This document shows, piece after piece, positions 5,645-12,001 of a stretch of DNA of 12,001 nucleotides. The first letter of the stretch is position 1, and every line of letters begins with the position of its first letter. The position numbers and the translations under genes were made by a program. The DNA is from JAVBQJ01 sp031549115 (lineage in GTDB: Bacteria; Verrucomicrobiota; Lentisphaeria; Victivallales; Victivallaceae), in NCBI GenBank assembly GCA_031549115.1, contig JAVBQJ010000153.1, positions 1 to 12,001 on the forward strand, in the 5' to 3' direction. Below the pieces are notes generated by a model, which did not search any database, had not been told where the DNA came from, and saw nothing but the letters and a program-made list of their open reading frames with translations.

Positions 5645-6684
5645 CGCCGGCAGAAGATGATGCGGTTCTGGATCAGGTAACTGCCGAAGAAAAGCAGTGA
5701 CTCGATCGGGATTTTGGCGAGTCCCGAGGGCCAGCCCGCGTAGGTGGTCAAAAGTTCGATGCCCAGCGCGGAACCGGAATAGAGCACCAGGGCCAGCAGT
5801 ACGAATTGCAGCAGTTGTCTGCGGATATTGCCCTGGGAGCGAAATACCGTCTGGCGGCAGAGAATGAAATTCAGACCTACACTGATGGGGCGGGCAACTG
5901 ACAGTGCGAGTTCCCATTCGGCGCCGAGCGCGAGCACCCCGAAGTAAATCAGGTTGTCGACGCCGACGCAGATCAGCGTCGCCATGGTGAAGCGCAGAAG
6001 CACCAGATAGATTTTGACTGAATCCCGGAACCAGTGAAAGTGCGAGGTCGGGTTGTCCGCCTCGTAAACCGTAGTGATCGGCAATTGCGCCAGGGCGATG
6101 CCGAGCCGCGGCGCCTGAAGCAGAATTTCGAGTTCGAATTCGTAGCGGTCGCGTTCGATTTGCAGTGCGTCCGGCAGCAGCCGCGCCGGATAACAGCGCA
6201 AACCGGTCTGGGTATCGGAAACTTTGCTGCCGGTCAAAAAGCGGAAGATCACCTCGGTCATCCGGTTGCCGAAGCGGCTGCGCCACGGCATGGTCGCATG
6301 GGCGGCGCGAAAATCGCGCACGCCCAGCCAGAATTGCTCCGGTGCTTCCCGGAACGCGCGGCTCAGCTTCTGAATGTCTTCGGGGCGGTGCTGGCCGTCG
6401 GCGTCGATGGTGACTGCTCCGGCGACATCCGGCCGATGGGCGAGAATGTGACGGAACGCGGTTTTCAGAGCCGCGCCTTTGCCGCGGTTGACCGGGTGGG
6501 TCAGGAGCGTTACCTTGGAAAGGCGGCGTACGGCGGCGAAGACGGCTTCGTGGGCGGCGCCGCCGCCGTCATCGATCACGATGATTTCCGCCAACTCCTC
6601 CAGCGCGGACAGTTCCCGGATCAATTCCGGCAGCGTCGGCGGCGGGCAGTAAGCCGGCACGACGCCGATCAATGGAGAATTCAT
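5635..6684 (-). CDS. Family 2 glycosyltransferase fused to a GtrA-like membrane domain
   Basis: Residues 1-220 are a GT-A fold glycosyltransferase of the dolichol-phosphate-mannose/polyprenyl-phosphate-sugar type: VIDDG (36-40), NRGKGAALKTAF (66-77), the metal-binding DADGQH (94-99), and DTQTGLR (157-163). Residues about 225-345 are a GtrA-like domain with four probable membrane helices (about 226-252, 258-278, 290-312, 322-342) and the typical VDNLIYFGVL and NFILCRQTVF segments. The family usually charges a polyprenyl phosphate with a sugar on the inner membrane face, while GtrA-like domains are associated with moving the lipid-linked sugar. The product therefore probably modifies cell-surface glycans or lipids. 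The ATG overlaps the upstream lipoprotein stop as ATGA, indicating translational coupling. It is the last gene of a three-gene operon. The sugar donor is unknown. Confidence 0.88.
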   Translation of the reverse strand: MNSPLIGVVPAYCPPPTLPELIRELSALEELAEIIVIDDGGGAAHEAVFAAVRRLSKVTLLTHPVNRGKGAALKTAFRHILAHRPDVAGAVTIDADGQHRPEDIQKLSRAFREAPEQFWLGVRDFRAAHATMPWRSRFGNRMTEVIFRFLTGSKVSDTQTGLRCYPARLLPDALQIERDRYEFELEILLQAPRLGIALAQLPITTVYEADNPTSHFHWFRDSVKIYLVLLRFTMATLICVGVDNLIYFGVLALGAEWELALSVARPISVGLNFILCRQTVFRSQGNIRRQLLQFVLLALVLYSGSALGIELLTTYAGWPSGLAKIPIESLLFFGSYLIQNRIIFCRRPE

Positions 6685-7097
6685 TGGAAGCTTTCAGTGG
6701 CGGCGATAATCTGGTTTTTCAATACGTTTTTTTCATATCCGATGACCACGAACGACCCCTGAATCAGGGCCGGATACTTGAAGCCGACAATATAAAGACA
6801 GCCGTCCGCCTTGATCATGTCCAGGCGCTTGCGGTCGGATTCACGCTCCCGGTCGAAGCGGTAGATGCCGATCTCATTGGGGTTGTCCAGGAATTTGACC
6901 GACATGGCGTCCACTGCTTTGGCCGGGCCCGGATTGACGCCTTGGATCTGCTCCACCGGCAGCCCGCAGGCCACCAGATGGTCGGCATAATCATTCAGCG
7001 TCAGGTGATTGTTGGATACCGTGTTCCGGCATCCTGCGAGCAGCAGCGCCCCCGCCAGCACCGCCGTTATCATAAGCAGCCGTTGCATTTTTCTCAT
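6681..7097 (-). CDS. Small predicted lipoprotein of unknown function
   Basis: The product is 138 residues. It begins MRKMQRLLMITAVLAG and has the lipobox LLAGC, so signal peptidase II should cut before Cys23 and leave a lipid-anchored protein of ~116 residues. The mature part is soluble and mixed alpha/beta, with DYADHLVACGLP near 36-47 and IGIYRFDRERESDRKRLDMI near 76-95. I recognise no family. An in-frame ATG 16 codons earlier exists, but 7097 is preferred because GGAG stands 7 nt before it and the signal peptide then starts normally. The gene overlaps both neighbours: its ATG overlaps the cupin stop and its stop overlaps the glycosyltransferase ATG. This suggests that all three work together at the envelope. 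Confidence 0.8.
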   Translation of the reverse strand: MRKMQRLLMITAVLAGALLLAGCRNTVSNNHLTLNDYADHLVACGLPVEQIQGVNPGPAKAVDAMSVKFLDNPNEIGIYRFDRERESDRKRLDMIKADGCLYIVGFKYPALIQGSFVVIGYEKNVLKNQIIAATESFQ

Positions 7098-7597
7098 AAT
7101 CCGTCTCCATGCTGAAAAGTTTCTCCGGGCGCCGCCGTTCGGCACCAGGCTTCGAACGCGACCGCCTCCGGCGCGTTTTCATCCGGCGCCCACGGCGCCC
7201 AATCTTCGGGAACCGGGCGCGCGTAGGGGCCGGGTTTCACCTCCAGAAATACGCAGCCGTCCGGATGGACGACGAAGCCGTGCCAGGTGTCGAAGCTCAT
7301 TTCGACCGCAGTGGTCTGGCCGGCACGCAGCGCAATGCGCCGCTCCAGGCGTCCGGCGTCGTCGAATACCAGGACGTCGCAGCCGCCGTCCAGGATGGTC
7401 AGGAGCTCCCACTTTTCTCCGGTGGTGTGGCGATGGGGCCGGACGCGGGTGCCGGGTTGCGAGGCGACCGCCAGCCGGTGAAACGGCGCATCGTTGTTTT
7501 CATGCAGGCAGAAGTGGGTGCGCAAACGCGGCGAAGCGGCGGCATCCCGGCGCAATCGCTGCAGCAGTGCCGCGTCGATGATCTTGATTTCACTCAC
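7094..7597 (-). CDS. WbuC-like cupin-fold metalloprotein
   Basis: With a GTG start at 7597 the product has 167 residues, matching the WbuC family, whose members are often encoded in O-antigen or surface-polysaccharide clusters and whose reaction is not firmly known. The family pattern is clear: NDAPFHRLAVASQPGTRVRP (35-54), the metal-binding PHRH (54-57) followed by EKWELLTIL (61-69), VEMSFDTWHGFVV (98-110) with His106, and LEVKPGPY (118-125) before WAP. The frame is open upstream to an ATG at 7738 and another at 7648, but both fall at or upstream of the promoter -10 at 7639-7644. GTG 7597 has AAGGAA 12 nt upstream, a little far. It is the first gene of the cupin-lipoprotein-GT2 operon and ends in an ATGA overlap. 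Confidence 0.8.
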   Translation of the reverse strand: MSEIKIIDAALLQRLRRDAAASPRLRTHFCLHENNDAPFHRLAVASQPGTRVRPHRHTTGEKWELLTILDGGCDVLVFDDAGRLERRIALRAGQTTAVEMSFDTWHGFVVHPDGCVFLEVKPGPYARPVPEDWAPWAPDENAPEAVAFEAWCRTAAPGETFQHGDGL

Positions 7598-7638
7598 GGT
7601 GCTGATACTTTCCTTAAAGATGATTGTATTCCATTCAT

Positions 7639-7667
7639 AATATAGCATAGCGAAAAAAAATTTGCAA
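7639..7667 (-). promoter_or_regulatory. Promoter of the cupin-lipoprotein-glycosyltransferase operon
   Basis: On the minus strand TTGCAA (7667-7662, four of six) and TATATT (7644-7639, five of six) are separated by 17 nt, most of it a T-run. Transcription would start near 7632, about 35 nt before the GTG at 7597. Confidence 0.6.
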
Positions 7668-7769
7668 ACGGCGCGTGACCGATTCCGGTAATCCTTTGTG
7701 TGGCAATAAATTGAGCGTTGGCGAACGGGATGAGGCAAAGAAATATGGTTTTTTTTCGTTCGAACGGGC

Positions 7770-7799
7770 TTGACAAGCGGTATTGCCGTGTTAGATTAT
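7770..7799 (+). promoter_or_regulatory. Promoter of the 80-residue protein gene
   Basis: A perfect TTGACA (7770-7775) is followed by TAGATT (7792-7797, 16-nt spacing) or GATTAT (7794-7799, 18-nt spacing), each four of six to consensus. The start would lie near 7805, giving a ~40-nt leader that contains the AAAGGA ribosome binding site. Confidence 0.6.
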
Positions 7800-7844
7800 T
7801 CCAAGGTTTCGTATCTCGAACGCAAACGAAAGGAAAATTTGAGA

Positions 7845-8087
7845 ATGGAAAACAAGAAAGAAGTTTTCGCCGACGGCATTGGTCAGATTCATTTTGCCGG
7901 CGGTATGGTCCGTTTTGATTTTGTCACGCTGCAGCCCACCGAAGACGGCAAGAATCCGGTTCCGGAATCCAACTTGCGCATCATCATGCCGCCGCAGGGC
8001 TTCCTCGGCGCGTTCAACTCGATGCAGCAGTTGATCGACAAGCTGCTCGAAGCCGGCGTGCTTCAGAAGAATGAAAACGCCAAGTAA
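7845..8087 (+). CDS. Small conserved-looking protein of unknown function (80 aa)
   Basis: ATG 7845 is preceded by AAAGGA about 10 nt upstream and by its own promoter, and the frame ends at TAA 8087. The 80 residues are predicted to form a strand-rich N-terminal half, with GQIHFAGGMVRFDFVTLQP at 13-31. A short polar turn follows, then the strand LRIIMPPQGF (44-53) and an amphipathic helix FNSMQQLIDKLLEAGVLQK (57-75). There is no signal peptide, membrane segment or cysteine, so it is a cytosolic protein. The strand-turn-strand-helix outline vaguely resembles the small DUF3467-type proteins, but I cannot confirm this. An in-frame ATG at 7770 lies inside the promoter -35 and is rejected. Good translation signals and a following terminator support a real, separately expressed gene. 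Confidence 0.8.
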   Translation: MENKKEVFADGIGQIHFAGGMVRFDFVTLQPTEDGKNPVPESNLRIIMPPQGFLGAFNSMQQLIDKLLEAGVLQKNENAK

Positions 8088-8145
8088 TCCGAAAAACCGG
8101 ATTGCCTGAATGGCGCGGAGGCCTGCCGGTAAATAGCTGCCTCCG
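8086..8145 (+). repeat. Two hairpins in the leader between the small gene and the GH31 gene
   Basis: AATCCG (8086-8091) pairs with CGGATT (8098-8103) around a 6-nt loop, immediately at the stop codon of the small gene. CGGAGGC (8116-8122) pairs with GCCTCCG (8139-8145) around a 16-nt loop. Neither is followed by a T-run, so they are not classical terminators. Together with the terminator at 8180-8222 they make most of the 158-nt intergenic RNA structured. Confidence 0.45.
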
Positions 8146-8179
8146 TAAGGAGTTCCGGGTTCCGGAATTTCGCTTTTTT

Positions 8180-8222
8180 ACCGCCCGTCGGAAGAGTTCT
8201 TTCGCCGGGCGGTTATTGTTTT
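8180..8222 (+). terminator. Intrinsic terminator or attenuator directly before the GH31 gene
   Basis: The stem ACCGCCCG (8180-8187) with CGGGCGGT (8206-8213) is perfect. After one T/C mismatch, CGGAAG (8189-8194) pairs with CTTTCG (8199-8204, one G-U) around the loop AGTT, giving about 14 pairs in all. TTATTGTTTT (8213-8222) follows. The GH31 ribosome binding site begins only 10 nt later, so the element lies inside whatever leader GH31 uses. Confidence 0.85.
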
Positions 8223-8245
8223 CGATAAGCTGAGGAATCGATATT

Positions 8246-10828
8246 ATGTTGGAAACTGTGGATTTCAATTTGGCCGCCCCGGATCCGGCATCCACCGTGG
8301 TGCGGGGCTGCGTCCGTATGCAGTTTCTCACGGAACGCCTGGTCCGCCTGGAATGGGCGGAGGATGGTGTTTTCGAAGACCGCCAGACGCTCGCCGTGAT
8401 CAATCGCCGGGTATCCCCGGTGTCGCTGCGCGAAAGTGCCGCTCCGGACGGCTGGACCGTGTGGGATTCCGGCGCCGTTCGGGTGGCGCTGAAGCCGGAC
8501 GGTTGCAAATTGAATGCCGGAAATTGCCGGGTTTCCTTTGAACTCGACGGCAAAGAGGTGGTATGGACGCCGGGAACGGTGGATGACGGCAACCTCGGCG
8601 GCACCATCCGGACACTCGACCTCTGTTATGGAAAAATGAAAGTGGTCTGCGACGTCAAGAGCCGCCCCCAGTGGGAGGAAGCGGCCCGGTTGGATCTCGG
8701 CAACGGCTTCATTTCCCGTTCGGGGTGGAGTCTGATCGATGACAGCCGCAATGTGGTGGTGGATAAAATCGAAGGCCGCAAGTGGGTGGCGCCGCGCTCG
8801 GCGGGGGAGCGGCAGGATTGGTATTTATTGGCTTACGGACACGATTATACCGCCGCGTTGAAGGATGCGGCCGGGGTTTTCGGCTCGCAGCCGCTGCCGC
8901 CGCGCTTTGCGCTCGGATATTGGTGGAGCCGTTATTGGGCTTACAGCGATGTCGAAGTGGAAGAGCTGGTGACCAGCTTCCGCCGGATGGCGGTGCCGCT
9001 GGATGTGATGGTCATCGACATGGACTGGCATCTGGAAGGCTGGACCGGTTACACCTGGGACCGGCGTTATTTCCCGGATCCGGCCGGACACATGCGCTGG
9101 CTGCACCGGCACGGCTGCAAGGTATCGTTGAACCTGCATCCGGCCGACGGCGTCGGCAAACACGAAGAACAGTTTCCGGCGATGGCGCAGGCGATGGGAC
9201 TCGACGCCGAAAAGGCCGACCGGGTGCCGTTCAATATCGTCGACCCGAAGTACATGAAGCATTATTTCGAACTCCTCCATCATCCGCAGGAAAAGGATGG
9301 GGTGGATTTCTGGTGGATGGACTGGCAGCAGGGCGAATCCAGCGCGATGCCGGGGCTGGATACGCTGCCGTGGATCAACCATCTGCATTGGGAAGACATG
9401 CAGCGGCGCGGCGACAACTCCCGACCGCTGATTTTCAGCCGTTTCGGCGGCTACGGCGCCGGACGTTACAACGTCGGGTTTTCCGGTGACACCTATTCGG
9501 TGTGGGAGTCGCTGGCCTTTCAGCCGTATTTCACCGCCACCGCGTCGAATGTCCTGTACGGCTATTGGAGCCATGACCTCGGCGGGCACATGCCCGGAGA
9601 AATCGAACCGGAGCTGTATCTGCGCTGGCTCCAGTTCGGGATGTATTCGCCGGTGATGCGGACCCATACCACCAAAAACGACAAGGCGGAGCGCCGTTTC
9701 TGGGCCTACTCCGATCCGTTCGGAACCCTGATGATGCAGACGGTGCGCGACCGTTATGCGCTGGTTCCGTATATTTACAGCGAAGACCGGAAAGCCTACG
9801 ATTCCGGCGTCAGTCTGGTGCGGCCGATGTATTACGCCTATCCGAAGCTGGAGGAGGCCTATCAGGCATCCGACCAGTATTTCTTCGGCGACGCGATGCT
9901 GGTGGCGCCGTCGGACCCCGAGAGCGGCCTCGCGGAGCGAAAAATCTGGCTGCCCGAGGGCGAATGGTTCGATACCGCGCGCGGCAAGATGGAAACGGGT
10001 GGCCGTTGGATCTCCCGTCAGTACCTTCTCGGCGAAATTCCGGTCTTTGTCCGTCCCGGTACGGTGATCCCGCGCCAGCAGGTGCCGGAAAATCTCGATG
10101 CCGGTTGTTACCGCAAGCTGATGATGAGCGTGTATCCGGGCGCCTCCGGCAGCTACGAGCTGTACGAGGACGACGGTGTGTCGCAGGATTATATCGCGGA
10201 CAAGTTCGCCACCATCCGGATGGCGCAGCAGGATCATGGTGGTGTCAAGCGCCTGACGGTGAAAAGTACGGGCTTCTTCAATGGCTTCGAAGCGGAGCGG
10301 GAGTTGACCTGCGAATTGTTCGGTTACGCGCCGCCCAAACGGGTCTGCGTCAGAGGCGCGGAACTGCCGCAGGTGTTCCGGCTCGAAGACGCCGAAGCGC
10401 CGGCGTGGGCCTATGACGGCAAGCGCGCCTGCGTGGTGATCAAGGCCGGTCCGGTCGATATCGTTCGCGGTTTCGAGGCGGAGGTCGAGTTGAACACGCA
10501 TGCGCAGCCGCTGGCGGACGGTTTGGCCGGGTTGCTGTCGCGGCTGGAAATCTTGAACTATTACAATACCGTCATGACCAGCTATCTGGTGCTGTACCCG
10601 AATGAACGGCTCGGCATTCAGCTGGCGCAGGCCGGGCAGCGGATTGCCCGCCGTCCGGCGTCATTTGCAAGCGAGTTGGAAATGCTGCGCCGCAGCTTGC
10701 CGGAATTGCGGGCGATGTTCGACGCGTTGGGAACACCGCCATTCAAAGAGTTCCGGAATATGGAACGCTCCAGGCGTTATCAGAAGGTGTTGCGTATCCT
10801 GGACTCGATGGAGGAACAGCCGGAATGA
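8246..10828 (+). CDS. Cytoplasmic glycoside hydrolase family 31 enzyme
   Basis: GH31 enzymes are retaining alpha-glycosidases (alpha-glucosidases, alpha-xylosidases and relatives). The 860-residue product has an N-terminal beta-sandwich (about 1-210), an (alpha/beta)8 barrel (about 215-540), beta domains after it (about 540-750), and a helical tail. Barrel landmarks are PPRFALGYWWSRYW (218-231), DVMVIDMDWH (253-262), and FWWMDWQQGE (355-364) with the expected nucleophile Asp359. RFGGYGAGRY (399-408) precedes FSGDTYSVWESL (412-423), which carries the expected acid/base Asp415. LYGYWSHDLGGH (437-448) and RTHTTK follow. No signal peptide is visible, so it probably acts on imported oligosaccharides. 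Residues about 750-860 (GLAGLLSRLEIL, LEMLRRSLPELRAMFDAL) are helical and are not part of the usual GH31 core. GAGGA lies 9 nt before the ATG. The stop overlaps hydE as ATGA. Substrate specificity cannot be read from the sequence. Confidence 0.93.
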   Translation: MLETVDFNLAAPDPASTVVRGCVRMQFLTERLVRLEWAEDGVFEDRQTLAVINRRVSPVSLRESAAPDGWTVWDSGAVRVALKPDGCKLNAGNCRVSFELDGKEVVWTPGTVDDGNLGGTIRTLDLCYGKMKVVCDVKSRPQWEEAARLDLGNGFISRSGWSLIDDSRNVVVDKIEGRKWVAPRSAGERQDWYLLAYGHDYTAALKDAAGVFGSQPLPPRFALGYWWSRYWAYSDVEVEELVTSFRRMAVPLDVMVIDMDWHLEGWTGYTWDRRYFPDPAGHMRWLHRHGCKVSLNLHPADGVGKHEEQFPAMAQAMGLDAEKADRVPFNIVDPKYMKHYFELLHHPQEKDGVDFWWMDWQQGESSAMPGLDTLPWINHLHWEDMQRRGDNSRPLIFSRFGGYGAGRYNVGFSGDTYSVWESLAFQPYFTATASNVLYGYWSHDLGGHMPGEIEPELYLRWLQFGMYSPVMRTHTTKNDKAERRFWAYSDPFGTLMMQTVRDRYALVPYIYSEDRKAYDSGVSLVRPMYYAYPKLEEAYQASDQYFFGDAMLVAPSDPESGLAERKIWLPEGEWFDTARGKMETGGRWISRQYLLGEIPVFVRPGTVIPRQQVPENLDAGCYRKLMMSVYPGASGSYELYEDDGVSQDYIADKFATIRMAQQDHGGVKRLTVKSTGFFNGFEAERELTCELFGYAPPKRVCVRGAELPQVFRLEDAEAPAWAYDGKRACVVIKAGPVDIVRGFEAEVELNTHAQPLADGLAGLLSRLEILNYYNTVMTSYLVLYPNERLGIQLAQAGQRIARRPASFASELEMLRRSLPELRAMFDALGTPPFKEFRNMERSRRYQKVLRILDSMEEQPE

Positions 10829-11919
10829 ACCACCTGGAGGATTTGCTGGCGCGGGCGGTGGCCCAGGAGCCGGTGGCCGATGCCGAATGGATCGCGCTTC
10901 TGGGGTTGCGGGACCCCGAAGCGTGCGCCATGTTGTTTCATGCCGCTTATGAGGTCAAAAAACGCTATGTCGGCGCCAAAGTCTATTTGCGCGGACTGGT
11001 CGAAGTCAGCAATCTGTGCACCAAAAATTGTTACTACTGCGGCATTCGCCGCGGCAATGAACACTTGACGCGCTTTTGCCTCGACCGCCATGAAATTGTC
11101 GATACCGCCTTGCAGGCGCTCGACTTCCATTACGGTTCGGTGGTGCTCCAGGCCGGCGAACGCACCGACAGCCGCTTCGCCGACGATATCGCCGAAGCGG
11201 TGGCCGAGATCAAGAGCGCGTCCGACGGGCGCCTCGGCATTACGCTGTCGCTCGGCGAACAGGAGAAGCCGGTCTACGCGACTTGGTTTGCCGCCGGCGC
11301 GCACCGTTATTTGCTGCGCATCGAAGCGTCGAATCCGGCGCTTTATGCCCGGCTTCACCCCGCCGACCACTCCCACGCGGAGCGGCTGCGGTGTCTCGAG
11401 CTGTTGCGCGAATGCGGCTATCAGGTCGGCACCGGCGTCATGGCCGGGTTGCCGACCCAGACGCTGGAAGACCTGTGGAGCGATATCCGTTTCTTTCGCG
11501 ATTTCGATATCGACATGATCGGCATGGGACCGTATCTGATGCATCACGATACGCCGATGCCGGAGCGTTTCCCGGATTTCCACCCCACTCAGGAGGCGCA
11601 ACTGTCGATCGGTCTCAAGATGATCGCCGTGACCCGGCTCTTCCTGCGCGACGTGAACATCGCGTCGACCACCGCCTTGCAGGCGCTGTCGCCGCACGGC
11701 CGCGAAGAGGGACTGCTCGCCGGCGCCAACATCATCATGCCCAACCTGACCTCGGTCCGCTACCGGGAAGGCTACAAGCTCTACGACAACAAACCCGGCA
11801 CCGACGAAAACGCCGAAACCTCGCGCGACAAACTCATCGAGTCCATCGCCCGCATCGGCGAAACCATCGGCTTCGACGAATGGGGCGACTCCCGCCACTT
11901 CCAGAACCGCGTTAAATAA
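10825..11919 (+). CDS. hydE: [FeFe]-hydrogenase maturation radical SAM protein HydE
   Basis: HydE is a radical S-adenosylmethionine enzyme that works with HydF and HydG to build the H-cluster diiron subsite of [FeFe]-hydrogenase. The 364-residue product has the cluster motif CTKNCYYC (Cys65, Cys69, Cys72), followed by GIRRGN, the VVLQAGE strand (106-112), LSLGEQ (141-146), LLRIEASNPALYARLHP (163-179) and GVMAGLPTQT (204-213), all typical of HydE and of its BioB/ThiH-like barrel. The C-terminal region (about 280-330) has no cysteines, so the second Fe-S site described in Thermotoga HydE is absent, as in many homologues. The start overlaps the GH31 stop by 4 nt. hydF, hydG or the hydrogenase genes would be expected elsewhere; none is visible here. 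A general BioB-like function is less likely given the length and motif set. Confidence 0.88.
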   Translation: MNHLEDLLARAVAQEPVADAEWIALLGLRDPEACAMLFHAAYEVKKRYVGAKVYLRGLVEVSNLCTKNCYYCGIRRGNEHLTRFCLDRHEIVDTALQALDFHYGSVVLQAGERTDSRFADDIAEAVAEIKSASDGRLGITLSLGEQEKPVYATWFAAGAHRYLLRIEASNPALYARLHPADHSHAERLRCLELLRECGYQVGTGVMAGLPTQTLEDLWSDIRFFRDFDIDMIGMGPYLMHHDTPMPERFPDFHPTQEAQLSIGLKMIAVTRLFLRDVNIASTTALQALSPHGREEGLLAGANIIMPNLTSVRYREGYKLYDNKPGTDENAETSRDKLIESIARIGETIGFDEWGDSRHFQNRVK

Positions 11920-11928
11920 GCGGGGGAC

Positions 11929-12001
<73 letters not shown>

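Noticed and set aside
7598..7738. N-terminal extension of the cupin protein to an ATG at 7738
   Set aside because: The extra residues are not family-like and the region contains the promoter; the WbuC-type alignment starts at the GTG at 7597.
8825..10501. Minus-strand open frame (558 codons) inside GH31
   Set aside because: Despite its length it is the antisense mirror of the GH31 barrel, rich in His/Arg, with no motif or upstream signals.
10780..11898. Minus-strand open frame (372 codons) opposite hydE
   Set aside because: Antisense of the HydE frame; the radical-SAM cysteine motif is on the plus strand.

Overview
The window is about 60% G+C and reads as chromosomal DNA of an anaerobic, diderm (LPS-making) bacterium. 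Two genes carry most of that inference. lpxC is the committed step of lipid A synthesis, and the last gene encodes HydE, a radical-SAM maturase of [FeFe]-hydrogenase, which implies fermentative or anaerobic hydrogen metabolism. The lpxC-fabZ gene order, a cytoplasmic GH31 glycosidase and a divergent sugar-isomerase/AraC pair would suit the PVC group (for example Lentisphaerota such as Victivallis-like gut bacteria). That assignment is inference from gene content only; no rRNA is present. The right end is a run of 71 G, almost certainly a sequencing or contig-end artefact, so the hydE neighbourhood is cut off.

Layout. (1) 1-46: start of a minus-strand gene that runs off the left edge, with a near-consensus promoter at 76-103. 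(2) About 104-506: no convincing gene, but many hairpins, including an 11-bp perfect stem. (3) 507-2341, minus: lpxC followed by a tandem two-domain FabZ, ending in a strong terminator. (4) 2417-3382, plus: miaA, divergent from lpxC across a short A+T-rich region where the two -10 elements overlap on opposite strands. (5) 3437-4558, minus: a xylose-isomerase-family protein with a remodelled metal site, divergent from (6) 4715-5617, plus: a RhaS/RhaR-like AraC regulator that probably controls it. (7) 7597-5635, minus: a three-gene operon (WbuC-like cupin, small lipoprotein, GT2-GtrA membrane glycosyltransferase) with both junctions overlapping as ATGA. (8) 7845-8087, plus: an 80-residue protein of unknown function under its own promoter. 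(9) 8246-11919, plus: GH31 glycoside hydrolase and hydE, also overlapping by ATGA, preceded by an intrinsic terminator placed directly in front of the GH31 ribosome binding site.

How the genes fit together. lpxC and fabZ both serve envelope lipids: LpxC deacetylates UDP-3-O-acyl-GlcNAc, while FabZ draws on the same hydroxyacyl-ACP pool for fatty acid elongation. The cupin/lipoprotein/GT2 operon also looks like an envelope or surface-polysaccharide unit. The isomerase/AraC pair and the GH31 enzyme suggest intracellular sugar or oligosaccharide use. No CRISPR array, insertion sequence or tRNA was seen. The points most worth checking are the FabZ tandem with one dead active site, the altered xylose-isomerase metal centre, the terminator or attenuator before GH31-hydE, and the unexplained structured stretch at 110-430.
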